DNA from: Breznakibacter sp047600785
Lineage (GTDB): Bacteria; Bacteroidota; Bacteroidia; Bacteroidales; Marinilabiliaceae
Direction: 5' to 3'
Length of the DNA stretch: 64,000 bases
NCBI GenBank assembly: GCA_047600785.1
Contig: JASGKH010000001.1
Coordinates: 1,426,001 to 1,490,000, forward strand
In this document: positions 47,430 to 56,989 of the stretch, in pieces
Layout of the letters: each line of letters starts with the position of its first letter
Position numbering within the stretch: the stretch's first letter is position 1
The notes under the pieces: model-generated
The model's input: only the letters and a program-made list of their open reading frames with translations
The model's database searches: none
What the model was told of the DNA's origin: nothing
Translations under genes and position numbers: made by a program

Positions 47430-49121
47430 ATGCATTCGAGAAATTTACCCAAGTTACTGTTAGCAGGGAGTGTTTTGTTGGCCTCCAGTAGTTTTAAACC
47501 GGGAAAAACGACTTCTGTCGCTAAGTTTGATTATTTTAGTTATAAAGGAGAGGACGATTATTATACACAAAACCCGTTGCCGGGCAACGATTACTTTTAT
47601 AATCCTATTTTGCCGGGATGGTATTCAGATCCAAGTATTTGTGCCAATGGAGAGGATTATTTTATGGTAACATCCACATTCTCTTATTTCCCCGGAGTGC
47701 CGTTGTTCCATAGCAAAGACTTGGTGAATTGGAAGCAGGTGAACTATGTGTTGGATAGGGAGTCGCAGCTTTCGCTTGATGGTCAAAGGACCAGCGGTGG
47801 TATTTTTGCGCCTGCCATTGAATATAACCCGGCCAACCAAACCTATTACATGATAACTACTAATGTGGGTAGGGGTAATTTCTTCGTCAAAACAAAAAAT
47901 CCGTTTGGGGCATGGTCCGAACCCATTTGGCTCCCTAGTGTGAACGGCATCGACCCTTCGTTTTTTTTCGATGACAACGGTCGGGGCTATATTGTTAATA
48001 ACGATGCGCCGGAAGGAGAGCCTTTGTATGATGGGCATAGGGCCATTGGGGTTCAGGAATTTGATGTCAAAACAGACAAAGCCATTGGTCCCAGGAAAGT
48101 GTTGGTCAATGGGGGTGTTCGTCTGGAAGATAATCCTATATGGATTGAAGGCCCACACATGTACAAAATCAACGGCAAGTATTATTTGATGGCTGCCGAA
48201 GGCGGGACGGGTTCCAACCACTCTGAAGTTATCTTGACAGGCAATAGCCCCATGGGCGAATTCAGGCCTTGGGACAAAAACCCCATTCTTACCCAAAGGC
48301 ACCTTGATCCCAAAAGAGACAATCCGGTTACCTGTGCCGGACATGCTGATTTGATACAAGCCAAAGACGGAAGCTGGTGGGGCGTGTTTCTTGCTTGCCG
48401 GCCAATTGATGGACAGTTCGAGAATCTGGGGCGCGAAACATTCATGATGCCGGTGGGGTGGAGCGAAGATGGTTATCCGTTCATGACACAGAATGATGAC
48501 GTGGTCCCGATGATTGTTCGGCGAAAAGGAGCAGAACGTGGTCCTGATGCAATGTTCGGGAATTTTGGATACAAAGAGACGTTTGACACCAAATCTCTGG
48601 GGCTGGAATGGCTAACATTAAGGACTTCTGCCAAAGATCTTTATTCTTTGACCGAAAAAACCGGATATCTTTTGCTAAAATGTGCCGAAACCAATGCGTC
48701 GGAAACTAAAACACCTGCTTATGTGTGCCGTCGTATGCAACACCACAAATTTGAATGCTCGACTGCGATGGATTTTAATCCGGCAAATGAGAATGAAGCA
48801 GCCGGCATGTTGCTTTATAAAGACGAACATCACCAATATTTTCTTTCGGTAAGCAAGAATGGTCCAGGTAGAAAAGTCAGTTTGGCCAAAATATCCCAAT
48901 CGGGCTCAGAAGTCATTGCCAGTCATGATATAATGAAAAGTAAAACCATACAGCTAAAAGTGGTTTCCAATGGGGTTCATTATGATTTTTATTATCGTTT
49001 TGGAAAGAAGAATTGGGAATTATTGGCCAATAAAGTGGATGCCCGTTATCTTTCGACGGCCAATGCCGGAGGGTTCACAGGCACTACAATAGGCTTATAT
49101 GCCACTCAGAATCCGAAATAA
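47430..49121 (+). CDS. GH43 exported xylosidase/arabinofuranosidase, tandem copy 1
   Basis: Signal peptide (LPKLLLAGSVLLASSSF), a linker of about 30 residues, then the GH43 propeller at about residues 50-350 with WYSDPSIC (base), GIDPSFFFDDNG (modulator) and IEGPHMYKINGKYYLMAAEGG (acid, Glu). A C-terminal concanavalin-like domain follows (KFECSTAMDFNPANENEAAG). The whole protein lines up with the next gene at 49481, so the two arose by duplication. Together with the xylan HTCS upstream they should trim arabinose or xylose from arabinoxylan. It has its own candidate operator. Confidence 0.93.
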   Translation: MHSRNLPKLLLAGSVLLASSSFKPGKTTSVAKFDYFSYKGEDDYYTQNPLPGNDYFYNPILPGWYSDPSICANGEDYFMVTSTFSYFPGVPLFHSKDLVNWKQVNYVLDRESQLSLDGQRTSGGIFAPAIEYNPANQTYYMITTNVGRGNFFVKTKNPFGAWSEPIWLPSVNGIDPSFFFDDNGRGYIVNNDAPEGEPLYDGHRAIGVQEFDVKTDKAIGPRKVLVNGGVRLEDNPIWIEGPHMYKINGKYYLMAAEGGTGSNHSEVILTGNSPMGEFRPWDKNPILTQRHLDPKRDNPVTCAGHADLIQAKDGSWWGVFLACRPIDGQFENLGRETFMMPVGWSEDGYPFMTQNDDVVPMIVRRKGAERGPDAMFGNFGYKETFDTKSLGLEWLTLRTSAKDLYSLTEKTGYLLLKCAETNASETKTPAYVCRRMQHHKFECSTAMDFNPANENEAAGMLLYKDEHHQYFLSVSKNGPGRKVSLAKISQSGSEVIASHDIMKSKTIQLKVVSNGVHYDFYYRFGKKNWELLANKVDARYLSTANAGGFTGTTIGLYATQNPK

Positions 49122-49480
49122 TTAAGTCTGTTAATTTAGTATGATGTCTGGCCAGACCTATGGAAGCATGTTCTTAAGAACGGGGGACCTGTGAGCACGG
49201 ACGGAAAATTCTAAGATTTAAAGTATTCACAAGGCTCATGAAGATGGGTATTGTGAATACAAACATTGCCAAGGCTTAACATATGGACGTTAGGAAATGC
49301 GAATACAACCATAAGGGTCGGCGCTGTTTTCCCTAAAGACCAAAAGTTGATTGGTGGGGTTGAAAACAATTATAGAAGGAGTCCATTCTAAAGACAAGGG
49401 TATATCCTTTTTCAAATGAATGGGAATGGGCAAGCAACTGGTGTTAATTGTCTGAAATATAATTATAAACATATGATTCG
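49122..49480. other. Gap between tandem GH43 genes
   Basis: No supported gene and no strong hairpin. A single partial half-site-like sequence TCTGAAATATAAT begins at 49451 but has no partner 21 bases upstream and is too close to the start codon. Read-through from the first GH43 is possible. Confidence 0.4.
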
Positions 49481-51241
49481 ATGAAAAAAGCTCAATTTAA
49501 GTTTTGTTTGCCGGAAATGCGGTATGTCATTTCTTTATCTGTTTTAATATTGCTGGTCTCAGTTGTGGAATTAAGTGGTAGTAACAAGCCGAAAAAGAGT
49601 TTGGTCGAAAAATCTCCTGTGTTTTCCCATATGGTGTACCAGGGAGATGATCAAGTGTACAAGGACCATCCGCTAAAGCAGGATGAGTTTTACAACCCGA
49701 TTTTGCAAGGTTGCTATCCCGACCCTAGTATTACCCGTAAGGGCAGTGACTACTATCTGGTATGTTCATCTTTTGCCATGTTTCCGGGCGTTCCTATTTT
49801 CCATTCGAAAGATCTGGTCAATTGGACGCAGATCGGACATGTGCTGGATCGCCCTTCGCAGCTGAAAGTGCATGATACCGGAATTAGCGCCGGCGTATAC
49901 GCACCTGTGATAAGATACAATCCCAACAACGATACTTTTTATATGATTACGACTCAGTTTGCAGGAGGTTTTGGGAATATGGTGGTAAAAACGCAGGACC
50001 CTTTTAAAGGATGGGGCGAACCGGTTAAACTAAAATTTAACGGCATTGACCCGTCCCTGTTCTTTGATGATAACGGAAAAGCATATGTGGTACACAATGA
50101 TGCCCCCGATAACGGGAAAGAGTTGTATAACGGACACCGCGTGATCAAGATTTGGGACTATGATGTCGAAAACGATGAAGTTATTCCCGGCTCTGATAAA
50201 ATTATTGTGGATGGAGGTGTCGATCTTTCGAAGAAGCCGATTTGGATCGAAGCGCCCCATATTTACAAGAAAAACGGAGGCTACTATCTCATGTGTGCGG
50301 AAGGGGGCACGGGAGGATGGCACAGTGAAGTTATCTTTGTCAGTGACAACCCCAAAGGGCCATACAAGCCGGCTCCCGGTAATCCTATTTTGAGCCAACG
50401 GCATTTGTCCCAGAATAGGGCGAACAAAGTGGACTGGGCAGGGCATGCCGACTTGGTAGAAGGCCCGGATGGCAAATATTATGGTGTGTTTCTTGCCATT
50501 CGCCCAAATAACAAGGATAGGGTCAACATTGGCCGTGAAACCTTCATTTTACCTGTCGATTGGTCGGGCGAATTTCCTGTGTTTGAAAACGGTCTTGTCC
50601 CGATGGAACCTAAATTGAGAATGCCCTGGGGAGTAGAAAACAAAACCGTAAATGGTTCTTTTTTCCCCAACGGGAATTTTACTTATACCGAAGGCTTTAC
50701 ATCAACAAACCTGGATGATAGATGGATTGGGGTGCGAGGCCCCCGCGAGGAATTCATCGCGACGGACAAAAAGGGATTGCAGATAAGGCCGTTTCATGTG
50801 AATATCAAAGAGAGTAAACCCACATCGACCCTCTTTTACCGGCAACAGCACAATAATTTCTCGTTTACCACAACGATCGATTATACCCCCTCGTCAGAAA
50901 AAGACCTGGCCGGAATTGTGTGCTATCAGAGCGAGAGGTTCAATTACGTGTTTGGAATTACAAAAAAGGACAATACCTACTGTTTGTTGTTGGAAAGGAC
51001 CGAGAACGGAAAGTCCATTGTTTTGGCAAGCACCCTGATAGATGTCAGGAAGCCTGTACGGTTGCAGGTGAAGGCAATGGGCGATAGTTATGGGTTTAAT
51101 TATTCGGTAAATGGAGTCGACTTCATCAATCTGGGAGGGATCGTTTCCGGGGATATTCTTTCGACCAATGTTGCACAAGGCTTCACTGGCAACTTGATCG
51201 GTTTGTACGCCACCACGGCCAATGATGCTCTGGTCAAGTGA
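49481..51241 (+). CDS. GH43 exported xylosidase/arabinofuranosidase, tandem copy 2
   Basis: Paralogue of the gene at 47430. An N-terminal hydrophobic segment (YVISLSVLILLVSVVELSG) is followed by the same acidic linker (VYQGDDQVYKDHPLKQDEFY), the GH43 propeller with CYPDPSIT (base), GIDPSLFFDDNG (modulator) and IEAPHIYKKNGGYYLMCAEGG (acid), and a concanavalin-like C-terminal domain (FTTTIDYTPSSEKDLAGIVCY). At 586 residues it is slightly longer than copy 1. Divergence between the copies suggests different side-chain preference. A strong hairpin follows the gene. Confidence 0.93.
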   Translation: MKKAQFKFCLPEMRYVISLSVLILLVSVVELSGSNKPKKSLVEKSPVFSHMVYQGDDQVYKDHPLKQDEFYNPILQGCYPDPSITRKGSDYYLVCSSFAMFPGVPIFHSKDLVNWTQIGHVLDRPSQLKVHDTGISAGVYAPVIRYNPNNDTFYMITTQFAGGFGNMVVKTQDPFKGWGEPVKLKFNGIDPSLFFDDNGKAYVVHNDAPDNGKELYNGHRVIKIWDYDVENDEVIPGSDKIIVDGGVDLSKKPIWIEAPHIYKKNGGYYLMCAEGGTGGWHSEVIFVSDNPKGPYKPAPGNPILSQRHLSQNRANKVDWAGHADLVEGPDGKYYGVFLAIRPNNKDRVNIGRETFILPVDWSGEFPVFENGLVPMEPKLRMPWGVENKTVNGSFFPNGNFTYTEGFTSTNLDDRWIGVRGPREEFIATDKKGLQIRPFHVNIKESKPTSTLFYRQQHNNFSFTTTIDYTPSSEKDLAGIVCYQSERFNYVFGITKKDNTYCLLLERTENGKSIVLASTLIDVRKPVRLQVKAMGDSYGFNYSVNGVDFINLGGIVSGDILSTNVAQGFTGNLIGLYATTANDALVK

Positions 51242-51320
51242 ATAGAGGTTCTGCAGGGCTTTGGGGAAAAGGAGGATTTCTTTTCAGGAAACGACCGGGG
51301 CAATTCTATTGTTTGCAAAG

Positions 51321-51349
51321 GAGGATGTCCGAAATTCGTGGACATCCTC
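51321..51349 (+). terminator. Terminator hairpin after tandem GH43 genes
   Basis: GAGGATGTCC / GGACATCCTC, a perfect 10-bp stem with a 9-base loop, followed by a T-rich stretch. The gap 51242-51633 otherwise holds operator B and its promoter and no gene. Confidence 0.7.
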
Positions 51350-51452
51350 ATCTTGTTCGGCTCTTTTTCGAAACTGTCTTTAAATATTCAATTCCCCCTG
51401 CGTTTCGGAAGGCTCTTGGTGTAACATTCCGAAGGATGTCGAAGGTTTATTA

Positions 51453-51487
51453 TCTAAACTTTAAAGTCATATGTCTAAAATTGAAAC
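51453..51487 (+). promoter_or_regulatory. Candidate HTCS operator B (best copy; half-sites 21 bp apart)
   Basis: TCTAAACTTTAAA at 51453 and TCTAAAATTGAAA at 51474 are direct repeats with 11 of 13 positions the same and a 21-base period. The flanks AAGTCATATG and CCCGGCGCAAGGCT are also shared in part with site C. Confidence 0.6.
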
Positions 51488-51513
51488 CCGGCGCAAGGCT
51501 GATTCCCTATTTT

Positions 51514-51521
51514 TACCTTTG
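51514..51521 (+). promoter_or_regulatory. -7 promoter element of the double esterase gene
   Basis: TACCTTTG fits TAnnTTTG and lies 40 bases after the second half-site of operator B, leaving a leader of about 105 bases. Confidence 0.5.
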
Positions 51522-51633
51522 CTAAGGTATTGGGATATTTTTTATCTATCGGTATCTTAACTGTTGAAACATCGATGAGTTTATTCCCTTATGATGCTAT
51601 CGCCTGTACATCCAATGCCAAAATGAAAAAAAT

Positions 51634-53559
51634 ATGACGATGAAACGAATAACCCTTTCGGTGCTGGCCTCTTTTATGATCAGCTTAACCTGCCATTCGC
51701 AAGGCGTGGTAAAACCTGCATCTCCGGGTTTTGATCTGGTGCGTTCCAGTATCGTGCACGGAAATATTGATACGGTTACTTACCAATCGAAAACGGTTGG
51801 GCAACAACGCAAAGCGCTTGTATATACGCCACCCGGCTATACAAAAAACAGAAAGTACCCCGTTCTCTATTTGCTTCATGGTATAGGAGGGGACGAATTG
51901 GAATGGTTTCGTTACGGTCAGCCCCATGTGATATTGGACAACCTTTATGCCGACCGGAAACTGGAACCCATGATCGTGGTATTGCCCAACGGGCGTGCCA
52001 TGAAGGACGACAGGGCCGTAGGGAATATTTTTGATAGCATAAAGGTCCAGGCTTTTGCAACGTTCGAAGAAGACTTGGTTAACGATTTGATCCCGTTTGT
52101 GGAAAAGAAGTATTCTGTGGTAAAGGATCGTGAACACCGGGCCATTGCCGGTTTATCGATGGGGGGCGGGCAGTCGTTGAACTTCGGATTGGGCAATTTG
52201 GACCGGTTTGCATGGGTCGGCGGTTTTTCATCGGCTCCCAACACGAAAAAACCGGAAGAATTGGTCCCCAATCCATCAGAGGCGGCAAAAAAGCTGAAAC
52301 TGTTATGGATCTCGTGCGGGGATAAAGACAACTTGATTTCGTTCAGTCAGCGAACCCACAGATATCTCGGGGCGAATGAGGTCCCTCATATTTATTTTGT
52401 GGAGCCCGGCTACCATGATTTTAAAGTCTGGAAGAACGACTTGTACATGTTCTCCCAACTTCTGTTTAAAACTGTCGATCCAAGCACTTTTAGCCAGTAT
52501 GCCCAAGTGGGGAACCGGCTCGAAACCAATGTCTGCTCAGCACAATATCCTCAGGTTTTGCCGGATGGCCGGGTTTTGTTTCAAATAAAAGCACCAGAGG
52601 CACAGAAAGTGCAAATCGATTTGGGTAAAAAATATGACATGGTGAAAAACGAAGAGGGAGTGTGGGCTGTTACGACCGATTCTGTAAGCGAGGGATTCCA
52701 TTATTACTCGCTGATCATTGACGGGGTGGCGGTGGTCGATCCTTCAGGCGAAGCGTTTTATGGCATGGGGAGGATGACCAGCGGTATCGAGATCCCTTTT
52801 GGGGGAGACGGTTATTATGCCGTTCGGGATGTTCCACACGGCGAAGTTCGAATGAAACGCTACTATTCATCGGTCACAAATAGCTGGCGCCGTTTCTTTA
52901 TTTACACACCGCCGGGATATGATAAAAACATAAATGAAAAATATCCCGTTTTGTACCTTCTCCATGGAGGAGGCGAGGATGAGCGCGGCTGGGCCGGCCA
53001 AGGGAAAACCGATTTGATACTGGACAACCTGATTGCCGAAAAAAAAGCAACTCCCATGCTTGTGGTAATGATGGATGGGAATATGCCATTGCCTTCGTTT
53101 GGCGAGGATGCGTTAAAGCTATTCGACGCAGAATTAACGCAAAGCGTGATCCCTTTCGTGGAACAGAATTACCGCGTGGGGACTGATGCCGGCAATCGTG
53201 CGTTGGCAGGATTGTCGATGGGAGGTATCCAAACTTTGTATGCCGGCATCAATAACATTTCACAATTTGCATATTTGGGTGTGTTCAGTTCTGGCTGGAT
53301 ACAGCCGGTGCATCATGGAATTGCAGAGAAACAGTATGCTTTTATGCAGATGAATGCCGAAAACATCAACGCCAATTTAAAGCAATTATGGATTGGCATG
53401 GGCGGTGAAGAGGATATTGCCTACAATAATTGCAAAAATATGCTTGCCAAATTTGACGAACTGAGGATTAATTATTCCTATAACGAGTATCCAGGGGGGC
53501 ACACTTGGCCCGTATGGCGGAATAATCTATATCGTTTTGCGCAATTGTTGTTTAAATAA
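51634..53559 (+). CDS. Double CE1-type esterase (two esterase domains around an Ig-like module)
   Basis: Likely removes feruloyl and acetyl groups from arabinoxylan. The signal peptide (LSVLASFMISLTCHSQ) precedes esterase domain 1 (residues ~45-285) with Ser175 in AGLSMGGGQS and His in PGYHDFKVW. An early-set/CBM48-like module follows (~300-395; VLFQIKAPEAQKVQIDL, FHYYSLIIDGVAVVDP), then esterase domain 2 (~400-641) with Ser528 in AGLSMGGIQT and His in PGGHTWPVWR. Both catalytic Ser-His pairs are kept, so both domains should work. Enzymes with two CE1 domains of different specificity are known from gut Bacteroidota xylan loci. The gene has its own promoter and operator. Confidence 0.9.
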   Translation: MTMKRITLSVLASFMISLTCHSQGVVKPASPGFDLVRSSIVHGNIDTVTYQSKTVGQQRKALVYTPPGYTKNRKYPVLYLLHGIGGDELEWFRYGQPHVILDNLYADRKLEPMIVVLPNGRAMKDDRAVGNIFDSIKVQAFATFEEDLVNDLIPFVEKKYSVVKDREHRAIAGLSMGGGQSLNFGLGNLDRFAWVGGFSSAPNTKKPEELVPNPSEAAKKLKLLWISCGDKDNLISFSQRTHRYLGANEVPHIYFVEPGYHDFKVWKNDLYMFSQLLFKTVDPSTFSQYAQVGNRLETNVCSAQYPQVLPDGRVLFQIKAPEAQKVQIDLGKKYDMVKNEEGVWAVTTDSVSEGFHYYSLIIDGVAVVDPSGEAFYGMGRMTSGIEIPFGGDGYYAVRDVPHGEVRMKRYYSSVTNSWRRFFIYTPPGYDKNINEKYPVLYLLHGGGEDERGWAGQGKTDLILDNLIAEKKATPMLVVMMDGNMPLPSFGEDALKLFDAELTQSVIPFVEQNYRVGTDAGNRALAGLSMGGIQTLYAGINNISQFAYLGVFSSGWIQPVHHGIAEKQYAFMQMNAENINANLKQLWIGMGGEEDIAYNNCKNMLAKFDELRINYSYNEYPGGHTWPVWRNNLYRFAQLLFK

Positions 53560-53977
53560 TATTTGTTGTAGGGAAAGGGGAGTGGGTCCAAAACGATCAA
53601 AGGTGAATTTTGGGCCTCGGGAGTTCGGGGATTGGACAATCCCCGAAGGTTGGTTCCGATTATCAGGTATGGTTATTGGCAGTTTATGCCATATTGCTTT
53701 AGTCATGGCAAACTGTTACGTGTACTTCATATTGGCAGGAAACCGGCTATAGAAAAATATATAGGCAGGTTTTGATGTTGCCGATCGACAGTCGGGCAAG
53801 CGTGCGGCTTGTCGAGTCGTTCTTGACACGAAAGTTTTGTTTTATCAGATAAATTACGGCAAGCAATTGATCGATTGGGTTTTGTGCGTGGAGCATGTCA
53901 TGTTTTGATAGAACTGATGTTGGTTATTTTTTTGAGAGATCCAATATATCAATAAACGATAAGATCTTAAATTAGAG
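53560..53977. other. Gap with 22-bp palindrome before GH43-CBM6
   Basis: No supported gene. TCGGGGATTG-GA-CAATCCCCGA at 53625-53646 is a perfect palindrome 66 bases past the esterase stop and may be a terminator or a protein site. No convincing operator pair of the 21-bp type was found before the start at 53978. Confidence 0.5.
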
Positions 53978-55336
53978 ATGAAAAAGCAGATAAAGAATCC
54001 TTCTTTTGTATTGGTTTTGGTTGTTATTCAGGCATATATAGGTGTGTCTGCGCAAAATCCAGTTATCCGGAATCAGTTTACGGCCGATCCGACGGCAAGG
54101 GTTTTCAATGGCAAGGTATATGTATTTCCCTCGCACGATATATCGGCTTCTGATGGTAAGGGGCGTCCCGGATGGTTTTGCATGGAAGATTATCACGTGT
54201 TTTCGTCCGAAAACCTCACTAACTGGACCGACCACGGTATCATTGTCAGCCAGAACAAGGTAAACTGGGTCGATTCTGCTTCGTACAGCATGTGGGCTCC
54301 CGATTGTATTGAGCGCGACGGTAAATATTACTTCTATTTTCCTGCCAGGGGAAAACAGGCCGAAGCGTCGGGAGAGAAGGGATTTTCCATCGGCGTTGCG
54401 ATTGCCTATAACCCGGAAGGACCTTATGTGCCCCAACCTGAACCCATCGGGGGTGTGTGCGGCATCGATCCCAATGTATTTATTGACAAAGATGGGCAAG
54501 CATATTTGTATTGGTCCCAGCATCAAATTTTTGTGGCCAAACTAAAGGACAATATGCTTGAGTTGGATTCGGAGCCGAAAGCCATTGCCAATTTGCCCGA
54601 AGAAGGATTGAAAGAGGGACCTTTCATGTTCGAGCGCAACGGAATTTATTACCTGACGTTTCCGCATGTCGAGAACAAAATCGAACGGCTCGAATATGCC
54701 ACCGGACGGCATCCGTTGGGACCGTTCGAAATGGCCGGCGTCATAATGGATGAGTCGCCAATGAACTGCTGGACCAATCACCATTCGCTTTTTAAATACA
54801 ACAATCAGTGGTATCTGTTTTACCACCAGAACGAATACTCGCCTGCCTTCGACAAATGTCGTTCCACATGCATCGACAGCGTTTTCTTTAATGTCGATGG
54901 AACGATCCAGAAAGTTACGCCGTCGCGTCGTGGAGTTGGACTGACCAATGCAAAAGACAGCATTGAAATTGATCGTTATAGTGCCATCAGTAGTGTCGGT
55001 GCAAGAATTGATTTCATCGATTCCTTAAATACGTTCAACGGGTGGAAAACCGTCTTTAGCAAGACAGGTGCCTGGGTTCGGTACAATGCGGTTGATTTTG
55101 GCAATAAAAAATTGAAAAACATCCGGGTAAGGGCCATCGCGGAAAAAGGAAGCACCTTGCAAATCAGGTTGAATAACGAGAGTGGCCCGTTGCTTTGTGA
55201 CGTGAAGGTTCCTGAGAGCAACAGCTGGATAACCGTTGAGGGTAAACTAACAAGTTTTCAAAAAGGCATTCAGAATTTGGTTGTCGTCTCGACCGATAAC
55301 TGCCTGGTCGAGATTGACTGGGTAAAGTTCAGGTAA
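53978..55336 (+). CDS. GH43 with C-terminal CBM6, exported
   Basis: Signal peptide (VLVLVVIQAYIGVSAQ), GH43 propeller at about residues 30-310 with FTADPTARVF (base), GIDPNVFIDKDG (modulator) and KEGPFMFERNGIYYLTFP (acid), then a CBM6 module (GAWVRYNAVDFGNKKLK; CLVEIDWVKF). The TADP motif links it to the genes at 42067 and 62256. CBM6 modules commonly bind xylan or its chain ends. It begins a tight run of genes: GH43 follows after 44 bases. Likely activity is arabinofuranosidase or xylosidase on arabinoxylan. Confidence 0.92.
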   Translation: MKKQIKNPSFVLVLVVIQAYIGVSAQNPVIRNQFTADPTARVFNGKVYVFPSHDISASDGKGRPGWFCMEDYHVFSSENLTNWTDHGIIVSQNKVNWVDSASYSMWAPDCIERDGKYYFYFPARGKQAEASGEKGFSIGVAIAYNPEGPYVPQPEPIGGVCGIDPNVFIDKDGQAYLYWSQHQIFVAKLKDNMLELDSEPKAIANLPEEGLKEGPFMFERNGIYYLTFPHVENKIERLEYATGRHPLGPFEMAGVIMDESPMNCWTNHHSLFKYNNQWYLFYHQNEYSPAFDKCRSTCIDSVFFNVDGTIQKVTPSRRGVGLTNAKDSIEIDRYSAISSVGARIDFIDSLNTFNGWKTVFSKTGAWVRYNAVDFGNKKLKNIRVRAIAEKGSTLQIRLNNESGPLLCDVKVPESNSWITVEGKLTSFQKGIQNLVVVSTDNCLVEIDWVKFR

Positions 55337-55380
55337 GCAAGTCCCCGGTAATTGTCATGATAATTAAACAAAAAAGACGA

Positions 55381-56982
55381 ATGAAAAAGAAAGTTTCCGC
55401 ACTATTGTTGTTCAACCTCATTTGTTGGTGTGGTTTGGCGCAAAATGCTGAGCAAAAAAACAGTACGACGTGCACCAATCCTGTTATGTGGGCCGATGTT
55501 CCCGATATGTCGGTGACCCGGTCGGGGACTGACTTTTTTCTCATCAGCACCACCATGCATCTGATGCCGGGCGCACCTGTCATGAAATCGAAGGATTTGG
55601 TAAATTGGGAAATTGTCAGTTATGTATTTGATAGTATCTCCGACAATTCAAAATATGATCTGATAGACGGAACCGTTTATGGCCGTGGACAGTGGGCTTC
55701 GTCTATCCGTTACCACAACGGGCAGTATTATGTGTTGTTTTCACCCAACGACCAACCGTATCGCGCATTTATATACAAGACCGCCGATCCGGTAAATGCA
55801 AAATGGGAACTGATAACCCGGACACAACATTTTCATGATGCCTCGCTTTTTTTTGACGACGATGGCCGTGTATATGTATTTTCGGGGACAGGTTCATTGA
55901 CCGAATTACAGGGCGATTTGTCGGATGTGAAGCCGGGTGGTACCAACATCCGCGTTTTTGAACGCGATGCCGAAGAAGACGGGCTTCTGGAGGGGAGTCA
56001 GGTAATCAAGCATAACGGCAGATATTATCTGCTGATGATCTCGTGGCCAAAGAACAAGCCACGCCGACAGGTTTGTTACCGTGCCGACAACATTACCGGT
56101 CCTTACGAAAAGAAAGTGGTTTTGCAGGATGATTTTGCTGGTTTCCCTTATTGCGGGCAGGGATGCATTGTTGACGATGAGAAAGATAACTGGTACGGGT
56201 TGATATTTCAGGACCGTAACGGTGTAGGACGTGTCCCTCTTTTAATGCCCGTGCGTTGGGAAGATGATTGGCCGATGCTGGGCGATGAAAACGGAAAAGT
56301 GCCCCAGACATGGGAAATACCCTTAAAAAAGCACGATACCGGCAACCGAATCGTGGAAAGCGATGATTTTTCGAGTGACAAATTGAAGATCCAATGGCAA
56401 TGGAACCACAATCCGGAGAACAGCGCATGGTCATTGACCGAGCGGAAAGGGTACATGAGGCTGAAAACAAGCCGGGTGGCGGATAATTTGTATCTGGCCC
56501 CAAACTCGTTGACCCAACGTATGGAAGGTCCCAGGTGCAGCGGCGTAATTGCCTTGGATGTTTCGAAGATGAAAGATGGTGATGTGGCCGGTATCAGTGC
56601 GTTTAACGGGCATTCGGGCATTTTGGCCGTGAACATGATCGGCAAAAGGAAATATGTCATCATGGCCACAAATATTGTTGATTTACATGAGGATACAAAA
56701 GAAGTCCTGGGTGTTGGGAAAGAAGAGAAGGCCCGTATCAAGTTGAAAAAGAATAGGATTTATTTGCGTATTGACGGTGATTTTAACCTGAATAAAGACA
56801 TCGCTACTTTTTACTACAGCCTTGATAATAAAAAATGGATGCCTATCGGCCCTGAATACAGGATGATTTTCGATTATCGGAAACTCTTCATGGGCAGCAA
56901 ATTTGCCATTTTCAATTATGCCACAAAAGAGACAGGGGGCCAGGTCGATGTGGATTTCTTTCGTTATAACCGAATTCAATAA
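55381..56982 (+). CDS. GH43 xylosidase-type enzyme with concanavalin-like domain
   Basis: The start at 55381 gives a signal peptide (SALLLFNLICWCGLAQ); an in-frame ATG at 55357 is possible. The GH43 base motif is unusual, WADVPDMSVTR, where most relatives have PDPS, but the Asp is kept. The modulator is in HDASLFFDDDG and the acid Glu is likely in LEGSQVIKHNGRYYLLM. A concanavalin-like domain fills residues ~335-533 (QWQWNHNPENSAWSL). The subgroup resembles GH43 enzymes with the ADVPD form found in Bacteroidota hemicellulose loci. It lies seven bases before the likely start of the second GH115. Confidence 0.9.
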   Translation: MKKKVSALLLFNLICWCGLAQNAEQKNSTTCTNPVMWADVPDMSVTRSGTDFFLISTTMHLMPGAPVMKSKDLVNWEIVSYVFDSISDNSKYDLIDGTVYGRGQWASSIRYHNGQYYVLFSPNDQPYRAFIYKTADPVNAKWELITRTQHFHDASLFFDDDGRVYVFSGTGSLTELQGDLSDVKPGGTNIRVFERDAEEDGLLEGSQVIKHNGRYYLLMISWPKNKPRRQVCYRADNITGPYEKKVVLQDDFAGFPYCGQGCIVDDEKDNWYGLIFQDRNGVGRVPLLMPVRWEDDWPMLGDENGKVPQTWEIPLKKHDTGNRIVESDDFSSDKLKIQWQWNHNPENSAWSLTERKGYMRLKTSRVADNLYLAPNSLTQRMEGPRCSGVIALDVSKMKDGDVAGISAFNGHSGILAVNMIGKRKYVIMATNIVDLHEDTKEVLGVGKEEKARIKLKKNRIYLRIDGDFNLNKDIATFYYSLDNKKWMPIGPEYRMIFDYRKLFMGSKFAIFNYATKETGGQVDVDFFRYNRIQ

Positions 56983-56989
56983 ATATTCT

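Noticed and set aside
49451..49464. TCTGAAATATAAT as a fourth HTCS half-site
   Set aside because: No partner 21 bases upstream and only 30 bases before the start codon, leaving no room for a promoter.
53965..53977. TCTTAAATTAGAG as an HTCS half-site before GH43-CBM6
   Set aside because: Single, degenerate, and within the ribosome-binding region.
56903..56989. ATG starts at 56903 and 56948 for the second GH115
   Set aside because: They overlap GH43 coding sequence by up to 80 bases and put charged residues before the signal peptide; GTG at 56990 is better, though not proven.
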